A stretch of DNA of 64,000 nucleotides from Acinetobacter sp. ANC 4470. GTDB taxonomy: Bacteria; Pseudomonadota; Gammaproteobacteria; Pseudomonadales; Moraxellaceae. Below, piece by piece: positions 9,611-18,150 of this stretch. A program made the translations under genes and the position numbers. Each line of letters opens with the position of its first letter. Position 1 is the first letter of the stretch. The notes beneath the pieces are model-generated. The model was not told the origin of the DNA, did no database searches, and saw only the letters and a list, made by a program, of their open reading frames with translations. The stretch lies in the NCBI RefSeq assembly GCF_002135335.1, contig NZ_NEGC01000006.1, forward strand, positions 133,172 to 197,171. Reading direction: 5' to 3'.

Positions 9611-11632
9611 ATGGAACAGGGTTGTTTAGTACCGCAGTACCCATTCATTGCGAAACAGTTATTTAGAGTTTCTAAAAGTCTAAATGAAATTTTTCAGGAT
9701 CAGCTCAATATTGTCACTGATCTAAATGCTCAAAATATGTTTCGTGTCGATCAAGAACGGCATTGTGTATACATCGCAAATGGTTTGTTTCAACTACAGT
9801 TTTCTGCACCTACATCAGTTCAGAGCAGTATTTTATGTTGTGATTTTAATTATGTGGGGCAAAAAGCAGAATTGGTTGAAGAATTTATATTGCATGATCT
9901 GTATTTTTTAACTGGTGATTTAAAACCACAACATTCCCTCTTTCTGCGTCAAAAGGCTCAACAGTTTCGGCAAGTTTTACTAGATCAAGTTTATGTATGG
10001 ATCAATGGTGCTGAGCGGGTCAGTATTTTTTTGAAACAGCTTTCTTTGCTTCAAGCTGAAATGATTGATCATCTGATGATGAAGGCTGATTTTTATCAGT
10101 CTACCGTCTTGACTGATTGTGTGATAAATAAAACCCCAGTACCTGAATATATTATTAAAATTGTGCAAGAGATTTGTTCTATTCAAGGTGTTTGTGCGGA
10201 TGAGGTTCTACCGATACAGCCTTTGATGGAATGTTTGGATGATTTTTGTTTTAGTGCAGCTCAATTTTTACCTCGCCCCATGTATCGTATTTTGGCATTG
10301 TCATTTGCAGAGCGCTTTAATTTAAATGAGTTAATCGAACATCAAGATGATATAAATTTGCTCTATCGTCATGCAGAAGAGAAAAGTCATTTATTAGGTT
10401 TTGTTCGTTTAATGCGACGTGAACTGTGGCAACGTGATGATTTATTATCAAAGCATAATTTTCTTGACCTGAGCACGACTGTTTGGCAAAAGAAGGTGGC
10501 AAAACTGCCATTATTTGATTATCCACGTGCTGTGAACTGGTTGTTTAAGCAATCAACTGAAGTATTGGATTGGCTTAGCGAAAATATTCAACAGAGCAGT
10601 GTGAGAGTTGCTGTAACTGCACTTAGTTTTGTTGATAGCAGTCAGATGCATCCACAGATTATTTTGGCGACTTTACAATATTTTCAGCATTCATCTGCAC
10701 GTATGTTTATTCAGAGTTGCCATTATTTTGCCATGCAAGAAGCATGGTTCGAACATGAAAAGAATTATACAGTCATCCTAAAAGGGCAAAAACAATCTAT
10801 TGATGATCATCGCATCGCCATAAATCCTTCTATTTTGTACTTGGATGAATGGATGGCATTGATGCGGAATGTCGCGAAAACGGATGCTCAAATGACTAAA
10901 CATATCTATCTGCGTTTAAGTCGAGTCATGCAAGCGTATATGTTGCATCTGCATAAAATAACGCAATCTTTATCTGATGATCTTATGGACTATATTCACC
11001 CAGAAACGCATCAAAATCGTGATTTTTATACGGTATTACAGCGCTATAAAATACAGTTGGATGAGTTTAGGCAAATTTTTTATGTACGTGGTCGCTATAC
11101 TCGAGTATCGGTCTTTGATGCGTATGTTCGCGATTATTTGGTTGATTATTTTACAGATAACAAAATCGTGCCTAAAAATACCACCTGGATCGGTCTGTTT
11201 CATCAAGCCGTGCATTGGCATGATCAAATCCAAACACAAGAAATGATGAACAAGTTAAAGAAAAATTTCGCCTTAGCGGTATGGCAACCCATCACATTAA
11301 GCAAAAGAATTCAATTTTCAGATTGGTGTTTTGAAGAGCTGGCAAATTTAGAGCGAATTATTGAAGAATCTAAACGATATCATCATTGTTTAGCTGCCAG
11401 TTATGCACAGCATATTGTTGATAGGGAGTATGTGGCTTTTCATATGTCATCTCAGGCGGTTCAACAACACATGACTTTAGGTTGCTATGTTCGAGATGGG
11501 AAGCTGGTCTATGATCAGTTGGAATATTCCAATAACCGTAAAGCAGAAGCGCTGGTTGTGGATGTTGCAGTGCAATTTATTGCTTGGTTAAATTCACAAT
11601 ATGGTTGCTTAAGTGACACCTCATGTCGTTAA
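9611..11632 (+). CDS. PcfJ-like domain protein
   Basis: A 673-residue protein of which only the C-terminus is recognisable: residues about 540-670 contain RYHHCLAASYAQHI, a following beta-rich part with GCYVRDGKLVYDQLEYSNNRKAEA, and an aliphatic last helix. This resembles the PcfJ domain found in plasmid and phage proteins, where a His-Cys pair and a QxxG..N motif are conserved; the function is unknown. The N-terminal 500 residues look alpha-helical, with no signal peptide or membrane segment. GAGGCGAGT ahead of ATG 9611 is a good ribosome binding site. A Pif1-like helicase gene follows about 70 bp downstream on the same strand, so they may share a transcript. Codon use does not stand out from the neighbours by eye. 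Confidence 0.72.
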   Translation: MEQGCLVPQYPFIAKQLFRVSKSLNEIFQDQLNIVTDLNAQNMFRVDQERHCVYIANGLFQLQFSAPTSVQSSILCCDFNYVGQKAELVEEFILHDLYFLTGDLKPQHSLFLRQKAQQFRQVLLDQVYVWINGAERVSIFLKQLSLLQAEMIDHLMMKADFYQSTVLTDCVINKTPVPEYIIKIVQEICSIQGVCADEVLPIQPLMECLDDFCFSAAQFLPRPMYRILALSFAERFNLNELIEHQDDINLLYRHAEEKSHLLGFVRLMRRELWQRDDLLSKHNFLDLSTTVWQKKVAKLPLFDYPRAVNWLFKQSTEVLDWLSENIQQSSVRVAVTALSFVDSSQMHPQIILATLQYFQHSSARMFIQSCHYFAMQEAWFEHEKNYTVILKGQKQSIDDHRIAINPSILYLDEWMALMRNVAKTDAQMTKHIYLRLSRVMQAYMLHLHKITQSLSDDLMDYIHPETHQNRDFYTVLQRYKIQLDEFRQIFYVRGRYTRVSVFDAYVRDYLVDYFTDNKIVPKNTTWIGLFHQAVHWHDQIQTQEMMNKLKKNFALAVWQPITLSKRIQFSDWCFEELANLERIIEESKRYHHCLAASYAQHIVDREYVAFHMSSQAVQQHMTLGCYVRDGKLVYDQLEYSNNRKAEALVVDVAVQFIAWLNSQYGCLSDTSCR

Positions 11633-11704
11633 ACTTTTTTCTGGGCTTAACTTTTGTGGAAAAAATCGGTAGGCTATAGCCGTTAATTTATGGTTATAGG
11701 TCTT

Positions 11705-13420
11705 ATGAAACAAGAAACTGCACTCAAGCTTTTAAAAGCGGGCGAAAATGTCTTTTTAACAGGTTCGGCTGGTGCAGGGAAAACCTATACACTCAATCAG
11801 TACATCAACTATTTGAAAGCACGTAAAGTACCTGTCGCGATTACCGCTTCAACAGGTATTGCTGCAACACACATGAATGGGATGACTATTCATACGTGGG
11901 CAGGCATTGGTATCAAGGATTTTTTATCTGATGCCGATCTAAAAAACATGAAAGAGCGTAAGTATTTAAAAGAGCATTTAGAAAATGCCCAAGTGTTGAT
12001 TATTGACGAAATTTCAATGTTGCATGCCAAGCAACTGAACTTGGTTAATCAAGTTCTAAAATATTTTAAAGAAAGTGATGAAGCCTTTGGTGGGGTTCAA
12101 GTCATTGTTGCGGGTGATTTTTTTCAGCTGCCACCTGTTGGTAAGAAAGATGAAAATAATCGTGATAAGTTCTGCTTTATGTCAGATGCTTGGGTTGAAG
12201 CGAAATTTCGGGTCTGTTATTTGACCGAACAACATCGTCAGGGCAATGATTATTTAAATGACATCTTAAATGCTATTCGTAGTCAAAGTATTACTACGGA
12301 ACATCTGCAAGCTTTAGAACAAACCAATCAACAAAATATTGGTGAAACTTTTACTCGTTTATACACCCATAATATGGATGTCGATGCGATTAACTTTAAA
12401 CATTTAAATGCAATTGAGGCGGATGGTCGCCAATTTGATGCGGTATGTGATGGTAATGATAAGCTAATTGAAACCTTGAAATCTTCAGTTCGAGCGCCTG
12501 AAAACTTAACCTTAAAGAAAAATGCCAAAGTGATGTTTGTAAAAAATAACTTTGATATGGGCTATATCAACGGCAGTTTAGGTGAAGTGATTGGTTTTGA
12601 AGAAGACGATGATCATGGCATTTTACCAAAGGTAAAGCTTACCGATGGCACTGTACTTGTGGTAGAGCCTGAAACATGGTCGGTGGATAATGATGCAGGG
12701 AAAACCATTGCCAGTTTTCAGCAGATTCCACTGCGCTTAGCATGGGCTATAACCATTCATAAATCACAAGGCATGACCTTAGAAGCTGCGGAAATCAACC
12801 TGAGTCATACCTTTGAGAAAGGGCAAGGTTATGTCGCAATATCGCGACTCAAAGCCTTAAGTGGCTTAAAACTGCTCGGAATTAATCAACAGGCACTTGA
12901 ATTAGACAGTTTAGCCATTAAAGCAGATCGCCGCTTTCAGGAATTGTCAGATGAAGCAGAAACTCACTTTGAGTCGATTGATTTAATCCCTCAACATAAA
13001 GCGTTTATTCGTCACTGTGGTGGAACGTTGAATGAAACTGAAATTCAGCGCAATGAAAAGAAAATTTCAAAAAGTGCGGGCAAAACCAATTATGCCACTG
13101 CAACACTTGATGAAACACGTGAGCTTTTTGAAAAAGGCTATGAAATTCAAGATATCGCTGTTGAACGTGGATTAACCCCTGCAACGATTATTAATCATTT
13201 GGCCAAACTGCATAAAGAACAAGGTTTAGATATTGCTGTGGCCCATCCGGGGGATGAAGTGGTTGAGCAAGTACGTAAAATTTATAAGCGCTTAATGAAA
13301 CGTCAAAGCGCTGAAAACTTTAGTGAAGAAGGGTCAATTAAACTACGTCCTATTGTAGAAGCGACTACCCCACGTATGGGTTATGATCAGGTACGTTTAG
13401 CCCTGCTTTTTGTCGAATAG
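11705..13420 (+). CDS. Pif1-like superfamily 1 helicase with C-terminal helix-turn-helix
   Basis: About 571 residues. The N-terminal AAA/Pif1-type ATPase has Walker A GSAGAGKTYTLNQY (about 20-33), the TASTGIAA motif, Walker B VLIIDEISML (about 96-105), the VAGDFFQLPPV motif and, near residue 355, AITIHKSQGMTLE and GYVAISR, all hallmarks of Pif1/RecD-like 5'-3' DNA helicases. The last 120 residues (from about 450) contain a helix-turn-helix HTH_40-type domain (TRELFEKGYEIQDIAVERGLTPATIINHLAKL) seen in RecQ and Pif1 relatives. The start is set at MKQETALKLL, preceded by AGG; an ATG at 11690 would add five residues. It probably acts on stalled forks or DNA secondary structure, but its exact role in bacteria is not established. 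Confidence 0.88.
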   Translation: MKQETALKLLKAGENVFLTGSAGAGKTYTLNQYINYLKARKVPVAITASTGIAATHMNGMTIHTWAGIGIKDFLSDADLKNMKERKYLKEHLENAQVLIIDEISMLHAKQLNLVNQVLKYFKESDEAFGGVQVIVAGDFFQLPPVGKKDENNRDKFCFMSDAWVEAKFRVCYLTEQHRQGNDYLNDILNAIRSQSITTEHLQALEQTNQQNIGETFTRLYTHNMDVDAINFKHLNAIEADGRQFDAVCDGNDKLIETLKSSVRAPENLTLKKNAKVMFVKNNFDMGYINGSLGEVIGFEEDDDHGILPKVKLTDGTVLVVEPETWSVDNDAGKTIASFQQIPLRLAWAITIHKSQGMTLEAAEINLSHTFEKGQGYVAISRLKALSGLKLLGINQQALELDSLAIKADRRFQELSDEAETHFESIDLIPQHKAFIRHCGGTLNETEIQRNEKKISKSAGKTNYATATLDETRELFEKGYEIQDIAVERGLTPATIINHLAKLHKEQGLDIAVAHPGDEVVEQVRKIYKRLMKRQSAENFSEEGSIKLRPIVEATTPRMGYDQVRLALLFVE

Positions 13421-13538
13421 TATTGATGGTGATTGGTTGAAAGTACTTCAATTTAATATGAATATTTAGAAAATTTCATATATAAAGACTTAAGTTGCGC
13501 TACACTGAAAAAATCTTATTCAACAGCAACGCACGGAT

Positions 13539-14522
13539 ATGGAATTCAACGCGTGGTACAAGCTTCGCAGATTTGTTTATGATAATTTGCATAACGATGA
13601 CTATGAAAGTACTTTTAGTCGCTACGTAAACGTCTTTCTTATTTTATTGATCATTGCTAATACAATTGCAGTTTTACTTGAGTCGATTAATGATATTTAT
13701 CTGTCGTACCAACTGTACTTTGATGCTTTTGAATTATTTTCCATCTTTATTTTTACAGCCGAATATTTATTACGATTTTGGGCAATTGCTGAAAAAAACC
13801 AGTTTAACAGTGCATGGCAAAATAGATGGTTGTGGGTACGAAGTGGTGGTGCAATCATCGACTTACTTTCCATTTTACCCGCATATATTAACTTCTTTGT
13901 GCATATCGATTTACGTTTCCTACGAATTCTCAGATTATTTAGGTTGCTCAAACTGACGCGTTATTTTGTATCGTTACAAATTTTATTGCGTGTGATTGAA
14001 CGTGAAAAGGGCTCATTTCAAGCGGTTATTTTTATTTTATTGATTATGATTGTTATGGCAGCAGCTGGGGTGTATGTCGTTGAAAATAAAGCACAGCCAG
14101 AAGTATTTAGTTCAATTCCTGCTTCTATGTGGTGGGCAGTAGTCACATTAACCACTGTGGGCTATGGTGATGTTACGCCAATTACGCCGTTGGGTAGGTT
14201 TCTTGGAGCATTAATTACGATTTTAGGTGTCGGTTTAGCTGCACTTCCAGCAGGTATTTTGGCGAATGGTTTAGCGAGTGAGCTTGAACTGCGTAAGCAA
14301 AAGTTGGAATTAAAATTTCGTGAACTTTTACAAGTCGCTGAAATTGATTTTTTTGCTGATGAAGAAAAAATTGAAAATTTACGTAAAGAAGTCGGCCTTA
14401 CTGTTGAGCAAACGCAGGATATTTTATTACAGCTCATTCGTGAGAGTAAGGAAGAAGAACTAGAGCAAGAAAGGAATAAATATTGTTTCTGCCCGCATTG
14501 TGGGCATAAGCTGCCTGATTAA
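13539..14522 (+). CDS. Voltage-sensor-type potassium channel with C-terminal zinc ribbon
   Basis: A 327-residue inner-membrane ion channel. Six hydrophobic segments are visible; S4 carries regularly spaced basic residues (RFLRILRLFRLLKLTRY, about 126-142) as in Kv channels, and the pore loop has the potassium selectivity filter TTVGYGDVTP (about 204-213). The cytosolic tail is a charged coiled-coil-like region (LELRKQKLELKFRELL) followed by a conserved-looking end CFCPHCGHKLPD, a pair of CxxC-type cysteines that suggests a small zinc ribbon. Bacterial Kv-like channels usually lack this. The gene is monocistronic; an IS remnant begins 17 bp downstream of its stop. Ion selectivity is well supported, physiological role not. 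Confidence 0.9.
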   Translation: MEFNAWYKLRRFVYDNLHNDDYESTFSRYVNVFLILLIIANTIAVLLESINDIYLSYQLYFDAFELFSIFIFTAEYLLRFWAIAEKNQFNSAWQNRWLWVRSGGAIIDLLSILPAYINFFVHIDLRFLRILRLFRLLKLTRYFVSLQILLRVIEREKGSFQAVIFILLIMIVMAAAGVYVVENKAQPEVFSSIPASMWWAVVTLTTVGYGDVTPITPLGRFLGALITILGVGLAALPAGILANGLASELELRKQKLELKFRELLQVAEIDFFADEEKIENLRKEVGLTVEQTQDILLQLIRESKEEELEQERNKYCFCPHCGHKLPD

Positions 14523-14538
14523 AGTTTTAGCTTCATGG

Positions 14539-15030
14539 GGCTTTGTTACACAACCCTATCCGTAAGTGCTTATTCACTCATATACATCTCAGATGAATGA
14601 ACCTGTACCTAAAATATATCGAACAACTAATTGGTCAATCTATAACAAGTCCCTGATCCATCGTGGAAATATCACGATTTGATGCGAATACTCAATGGTA
14701 TGCAAAATCAAGTGAGAAACAAGGAAGGAATCAAACCTATTCTAGATGTTGCAATCCAATGCTGTTTAATAATTAAATCACTATTTCTGCTTTCTTTACG
14801 CATGGTCAGGTTATCATCGACGAAGTTTGGTGGAAACCAAGATGCACTGTATTAAATTATTAGGCGATAAATTGTCAGCAAAGTATTTTTAAGTTAGGTC
14901 AATGAAATTCATGCCCGTATAGCCGCACTTAATAAATTCACTGAATTAGGGAGACCTCATACCCAAGTTGTGCCTTAAGCTTCAAGAGGCTCGAGGAAAT
15001 TCAGCTTTTAAATGTTTGTGCAACAAAGCC
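14539..15030 (+). mobile_element. Internally deleted IS5-family element (MITE-like remnant)
   Basis: The ends are imperfect inverted repeats: GGCTTTGTTACACAAC on the left (14539-14554) and, read on the minus strand, GGCTTTGTTGCACAAA on the right (15015-15030), 14 of 16 matching. These are typical ends of Acinetobacter IS5-family elements. Inside are the start of a transposase (MNEPVPKIYRTTNWSIYN from ATG 14593) and its C-terminal end (ETKMHCIKLLGDKLSA, then FTELGRPHTQVV), joined at about 14805 after SLRMV. Roughly half of the expected 1 kb is missing. Several frameshifts and a stop have accumulated in what remains. No target-site duplication was found. It cannot move on its own but could be moved in trans if its ends are still recognised. 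Confidence 0.85.
14593..14988 (+). pseudogene. Truncated and frameshifted IS5-family transposase
   Basis: Starts MNEPVPKIYRTTNWSIYNK, continues in shifted frames (RFDANTQWYAKS, KSLFLLSLRMV in pieces), then jumps across the deletion to VETKMHCIKLLGDKLSA and HARIAALNKFTELGRPHTQVV. The DDE catalytic centre lies in the missing part, so no active enzyme can be made. Confidence 0.8.
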
Positions 15031-15236
15031 ACAGTAATACACCAGTGACAGTAAACACAGTTTACGTTGGCATGATATTCTAAGAATTAGTAGTGATCTG
15101 TTAATATGTATTCAGTCTAAATACGCCCTTTGGCTTGAATCGCAAAAAAGCGTCCGTAGATTCAACCATTTTTTGCACATTGTTAACATAGAAAACAAAA
15201 ATGAGAGATTTACTAAATGCTTTTTAGAAAAATATT

Positions 15237-15713
15237 ATGGCTAACTATTCAATCATCGTTGGAGTTATTGCATTTTGGAGTGGAGTAAAAGTTCAGCAAG
15301 CTCGGTATGATGATCTTTGTCTTGATCTTGGTGGTGGTCGTAATCCTAACAATTATCTAATCTGTGTTGTAGAAAATGTTAGCGATGCTTTTTGGATTGG
15401 ACCAATTCGGGTGACACATCATGACGTTGTTGAAGTCGTGCGTGAAGAAGATAAAAGAATTTATATCAAACTTAAACAGAATATTGCGAAAGTGCTATCG
15501 AGCTATACAAAGCAGTCGGTGGGGCAACAACTTGAACTTAGGCTTCATGATCACGTGATAAATTCCGTTCAGATTGCAGAACCCTTGCAGACAGGAGAAA
15601 TCCTTATTGTTTTGACCTCTATTGAAGATGCTAACCAGCTTGAAGCATTGTTAGCATCGCCAGCATTGAAAAAACTTCAAATGATTGATTCTAAAGTGAT
15701 AAGAACTAAATAG
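15237..15713 (+). CDS. Membrane-anchored protein resembling the SecD/SecDF P1-head domain
   Basis: This 158-residue protein has a hydrophobic N-terminus (SIIVGVIAFWSGVKV, about 5-19) likely to be a signal anchor, so the rest would be periplasmic. Residues about 95-150 (VGQQLELRLHDHVINSVQIAEPLQTGEILIVLTS, followed by EDANQLEALLAS) follow the pattern of the SecD P1 head: a small domain with a vGk-l-i-ldg-vi-sap-i-epi-tG signature and a sf-t-eeA-eLa-L tail. Two cysteines near residues 28 and 43 may pair. It is far too short to be SecD, and no other Sec gene is near. An ATG 20 bases upstream is in another frame (MLFRKILWL). Function not known; similarity judged by eye. Confidence 0.6.
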   Translation: MANYSIIVGVIAFWSGVKVQQARYDDLCLDLGGGRNPNNYLICVVENVSDAFWIGPIRVTHHDVVEVVREEDKRIYIKLKQNIAKVLSSYTKQSVGQQLELRLHDHVINSVQIAEPLQTGEILIVLTSIEDANQLEALLASPALKKLQMIDSKVIRTK

Positions 15714-15726
15714 ATCAATGATCTAT

Positions 15727-15757
15727 AAAAATAGCCTCTAAGAAAAAGGCTATTTTT
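15727..15757. terminator. Intrinsic terminator after the SecD-head-like gene
   Basis: Perfect 10-bp stem AAAATAGCCT/AGGCTATTTT (15728-15737 and 15747-15756) with flanking A and T runs. It lies 14 bp after the stop codon and also just beyond the 3' end of the leftward metE remnant, so it could once have served both. Confidence 0.85.
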
Positions 15758-15783
15758 ATTTTGAAATACGGTACTACAATAAA

Positions 15784-15937
15784 TTATGCCGCTTCAGTCA
15801 GCTCCGTACGTACTTTTTTTGCCATTTTTATTAATGCAGAATGCTGTTTCAGCTTTCTAATAATATTCTTCCGTAAATTTAAGTTTAGGTTTTGCACCCA
15901 CACGTGGGTAGCCAAGAATATGAGGAGTAATCGTCAT
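15784..15937 (-). pseudogene. metE: Collapsed metE (cobalamin-independent methionine synthase) remnant
   Basis: Reading the minus strand from an ATG at 15937 gives MTITPHILGYPRVGAKPKLKF, the characteristic N-terminus of MetE-type methionine synthase, then TEEYY and a stop. About 60 bp later, in another frame, comes SALIKMAKKVRTELTEAA and a stop at 15784, which resembles a MetE C-terminal helix. Everything between, more than 0.8 kb and including all catalytic and zinc ligands, is gone. It is divergent from metR, exactly where metE normally sits, and a MetR box lies between them. The N-terminal match is strong, the C-terminal match moderate. The loss implies methionine synthesis must depend on MetH or on uptake. 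Confidence 0.72.
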
Positions 15938-16025
15938 AATGTTTTTCTAACAGGACATGCTTTTCGTTGAAAATATCATCGAATAAAATCAAACATGAAA
16001 CGAGCTAATGAATTTAATGCTAAGA

Positions 16026-16038
16026 TGAAATGTATTCA
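16026..16038. promoter_or_regulatory. MetR box between metE remnant and metR
   Basis: The sequence TGAAATGTATTCA fits the MetR consensus TGAA-N5-TTCA with all eight defined bases; the middle base is G rather than the usual A/T. It lies 29 bp before the metR start and would have served both divergent genes. A weaker partial match (TGAAACGAGCTAA) lies about 30 bp further left. Confidence 0.6.
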
Positions 16039-16067
16039 TTAGTGTAAATTTCATTGGTTCTTTGTTC

Positions 16068-16988
16068 ATGTTAGAAATTCGTCATTTGAAAACTTTAATT
16101 GCATTACGCGAACACGGTTCATTGGTCGCTGCTGCTAATGATTTATGTTTAACGCCTTCGGCCATTTCACATCAATTGAAAGAATTAGACCATTGGTATG
16201 GCGTAGAAGTGGTCAATCGTCGTAGTAGACCTGTTACATTTTCTAATGTAGGGCAACGTATACTTAAGCTCGCTGATGATATTTTGCCACAAATTCAAAT
16301 TACTCAAACAGATATTACCCGAATTGTGCATGGTCAGACGGGACGGATTATTTTTTCATCTGAATGTCATAGTTGCTTTGATTGGCTCATGCCTTTATTG
16401 AATCAGTACCGTCATATGTATCCTGATGTGGATCTAGATTTTGCTTCAGGTTTTGAATCAAATCCACATGAACTTCTGCAAAATGCAGAATTTGATATGT
16501 TGATTACCGCTGATCCTATCGCCTTAAAAGGTATTGAATATTTTCCGATTTTTGAATATGAATCACGCTTGGTCTTGTCCAATACACATCCTTTGGTTAG
16601 AGCGGAACGTATTACAGTGCAAGAGTTGGCAGAAGAAACCTTAATTACCTATCCAGTGGATAAGCACCGTTTAGATATCATGGCTAAATTATTTATTCCA
16701 GCCAATATCTTGCCGAAGCATATTCGCACGACCGATTTAACCCAAATGTTGATTCAATTAGTTGCAAGTGGGCGTGGTATCGCTGCTTTGCCTGATTGGG
16801 TAGTGAATGAATATGAGCAAAAAGGTTGGGTGACTTCCCGTCGTTTAGATTGTGTTTCATCTACAGGATTACGCCGTACTTTATACGCAGGTTATAGAAC
16901 GGAAGAGAAAGAAAAAAGTTACTTTGAGGGCTTTTTAAAGCAACTGGCTAAGTTCTCTCAAAAGCGTAATCAGTACTATTCTGCATAA
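16068..16988 (+). CDS. metR: LysR-family regulator of methionine synthesis
   Basis: A 306-residue LysR-type regulator. The N-terminal winged helix-turn-helix (MLEIRHLKTLIALREHGSLVAAANDLCLTPSAISHQL) and the substrate-binding half (ECHSCFDWLMPLLNQYRHMYPDVDLDF, then ASGRGIAALPDWV) agree closely with MetR, which uses homocysteine to activate metE and often metH. The start is set at ATG 16068; a TTG six bases earlier is in frame. Position supports the call: it is divergent from a metE remnant with a MetR box between. With metE destroyed, its surviving targets must be elsewhere. No inactivating change is visible in metR itself. Confidence 0.9.
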   Translation: MLEIRHLKTLIALREHGSLVAAANDLCLTPSAISHQLKELDHWYGVEVVNRRSRPVTFSNVGQRILKLADDILPQIQITQTDITRIVHGQTGRIIFSSECHSCFDWLMPLLNQYRHMYPDVDLDFASGFESNPHELLQNAEFDMLITADPIALKGIEYFPIFEYESRLVLSNTHPLVRAERITVQELAEETLITYPVDKHRLDIMAKLFIPANILPKHIRTTDLTQMLIQLVASGRGIAALPDWVVNEYEQKGWVTSRRLDCVSSTGLRRTLYAGYRTEEKEKSYFEGFLKQLAKFSQKRNQYYSA

Positions 16989-17557
16989 ATAGGATTAGTC
17001 TTAATTTGGAATATTAGATAACTTACATAAATTAAAAAATGCTCAATATGCGATTCTTTAGAACCAGCACTACCTCATTTGATTGATTCAGTTTTTATGC
17101 CTTTGTGTAGGCATTACTCTACTTTTGAAAGGTCAAAATGAGGAGCTTAAAATATATTTTGAGTCCGCAAGAAAAACCTTTTTTCCCATACACGACATCC
17201 TGAGCAAGTTTTTAAGCACTGCTTTAAAATTCAGCGCAAGGATGGGAAACGTGTGGCATTCATGCCACACTCACGAATCCAATACCTGCTAAATTTTGGT
17301 TTTAAGAACGATTTGCATTGATCGAAAAATGACTTATTAAAGAAGTCTATTGAGATGATCAAAAAACAGATGAGTTAAAGGATAGGCTCATTTGTTTTTC
17401 ATACTTTAAGATTAAAAAATTTGATTAGTTATTTGATATATAAAAATAAATATAGAAAATTTTATTTTTAGATACTGTGATTTTAAATTTAATATGTAGA
17501 TCACAGATCTTTTAATCTTGCTGGAATTTTAACGAGCCCAAATAACAGCACATTTTT
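16989..17557. other. Intergenic region with copy 1 of a dispersed repeat
   Basis: About 570 bp between metR and the convergent DUF441 gene. It holds the repeat described at 17137-17175 and a hairpin GTGTGGCAT/ATGCCACAC (17251-17270). A 69-codon open frame across it (17083-17292) is considered an artefact of the repeat. The rest is AT-rich with nothing recognised. Confidence 0.55.
17137..17175 (+). repeat. Dispersed intergenic repeat, copy 1
   Basis: A block of about 40 bp with the core AAAATATATTTTGAGT, then CGCAAGAAA, recurs at 51249-51288 with roughly 80 percent identity. A further short match (CCAATACCT here, CAAATACCT there) follows about 100 bp later in both. Both copies lie downstream of a gene's 3' end, and both are followed by inverted repeats of unrelated sequence. 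Confidence 0.6.
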
Positions 17558-18010
17558 TTATGAATATCCAATAAAGAGTGTCAGTATGCCAGCAGCGATT
17601 AAAGGGCCAACGGGAACACCGCGTAAGACAGCAACGCCAGCAACGGTACCAATGAGCAAGCCTGCAACTACATCAGGCTGATTGGTCATGAGTTTAACGC
17701 CACGTCCACCGAGCCATGCCACTAAAAGACCAATTGCGATTGCAAGTAAGGACTTCCAGCTCATAAATGATTTTAAAATAGCTTCACCTGGAATTTTTCC
17801 ACTGGCGATGGGTGTTAGTACACCAATGGTCAGAATAATGATGCCAATATTTAATCCATGTTGTTGCAAATAAGGAAAAAACTCACTGAGTGGGGTAATT
17901 CGAAAAACAATCAGTACTCCAGCAGCAATCGTGATAGCACTATTATGGCTAAAGATACCACAAGCTAATAAAATCAAGAGCACGATGAGATTTAAATCTA
18001 AATTGGACAT
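17558..18010 (-). CDS. DUF441 (YeaL family) integral membrane protein
   Basis: A 150-residue, very hydrophobic protein with four predicted membrane segments ([42 protein letters not shown] and [14 protein letters not shown]). The motifs LTPIASGKI and the glycine-rich [20 protein letters not shown] are diagnostic of the DUF441/YeaL family of inner-membrane proteins of unknown function. It is a single gene, divergent from rsuA, with about 140 bp between them. Confidence 0.88.
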   Translation of the reverse strand: MSNLDLNLIVLLILLACGIFSHNSAITIAAGVLIVFRITPLSEFFPYLQQHGLNIGIIILTIGVLTPIASGKIPGEAILKSFMSWKSLLAIAIGLLVAWLGGRGVKLMTNQPDVVAGLLIGTVAGVAVLRGVPVGPLIAAGILTLFIGYS

Positions 18011-18150
18011 TACTTTTGCTGGGGATAAGGAAAGATCATATCTATTGTATAGGGTTTTAAACTTAGATTTGCTTTAAAGCGCTGGAACAATAAAATTAGT
18101 CTTCATTTCAGTATAGAATGCGCCTTTCATGATAGTTAAAAGGTTCGTTT

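Noticed and set aside
17083..17292. 69-codon open frame downstream of metR
   Set aside because: It runs through the dispersed repeat and a hairpin; no supporting start signal.
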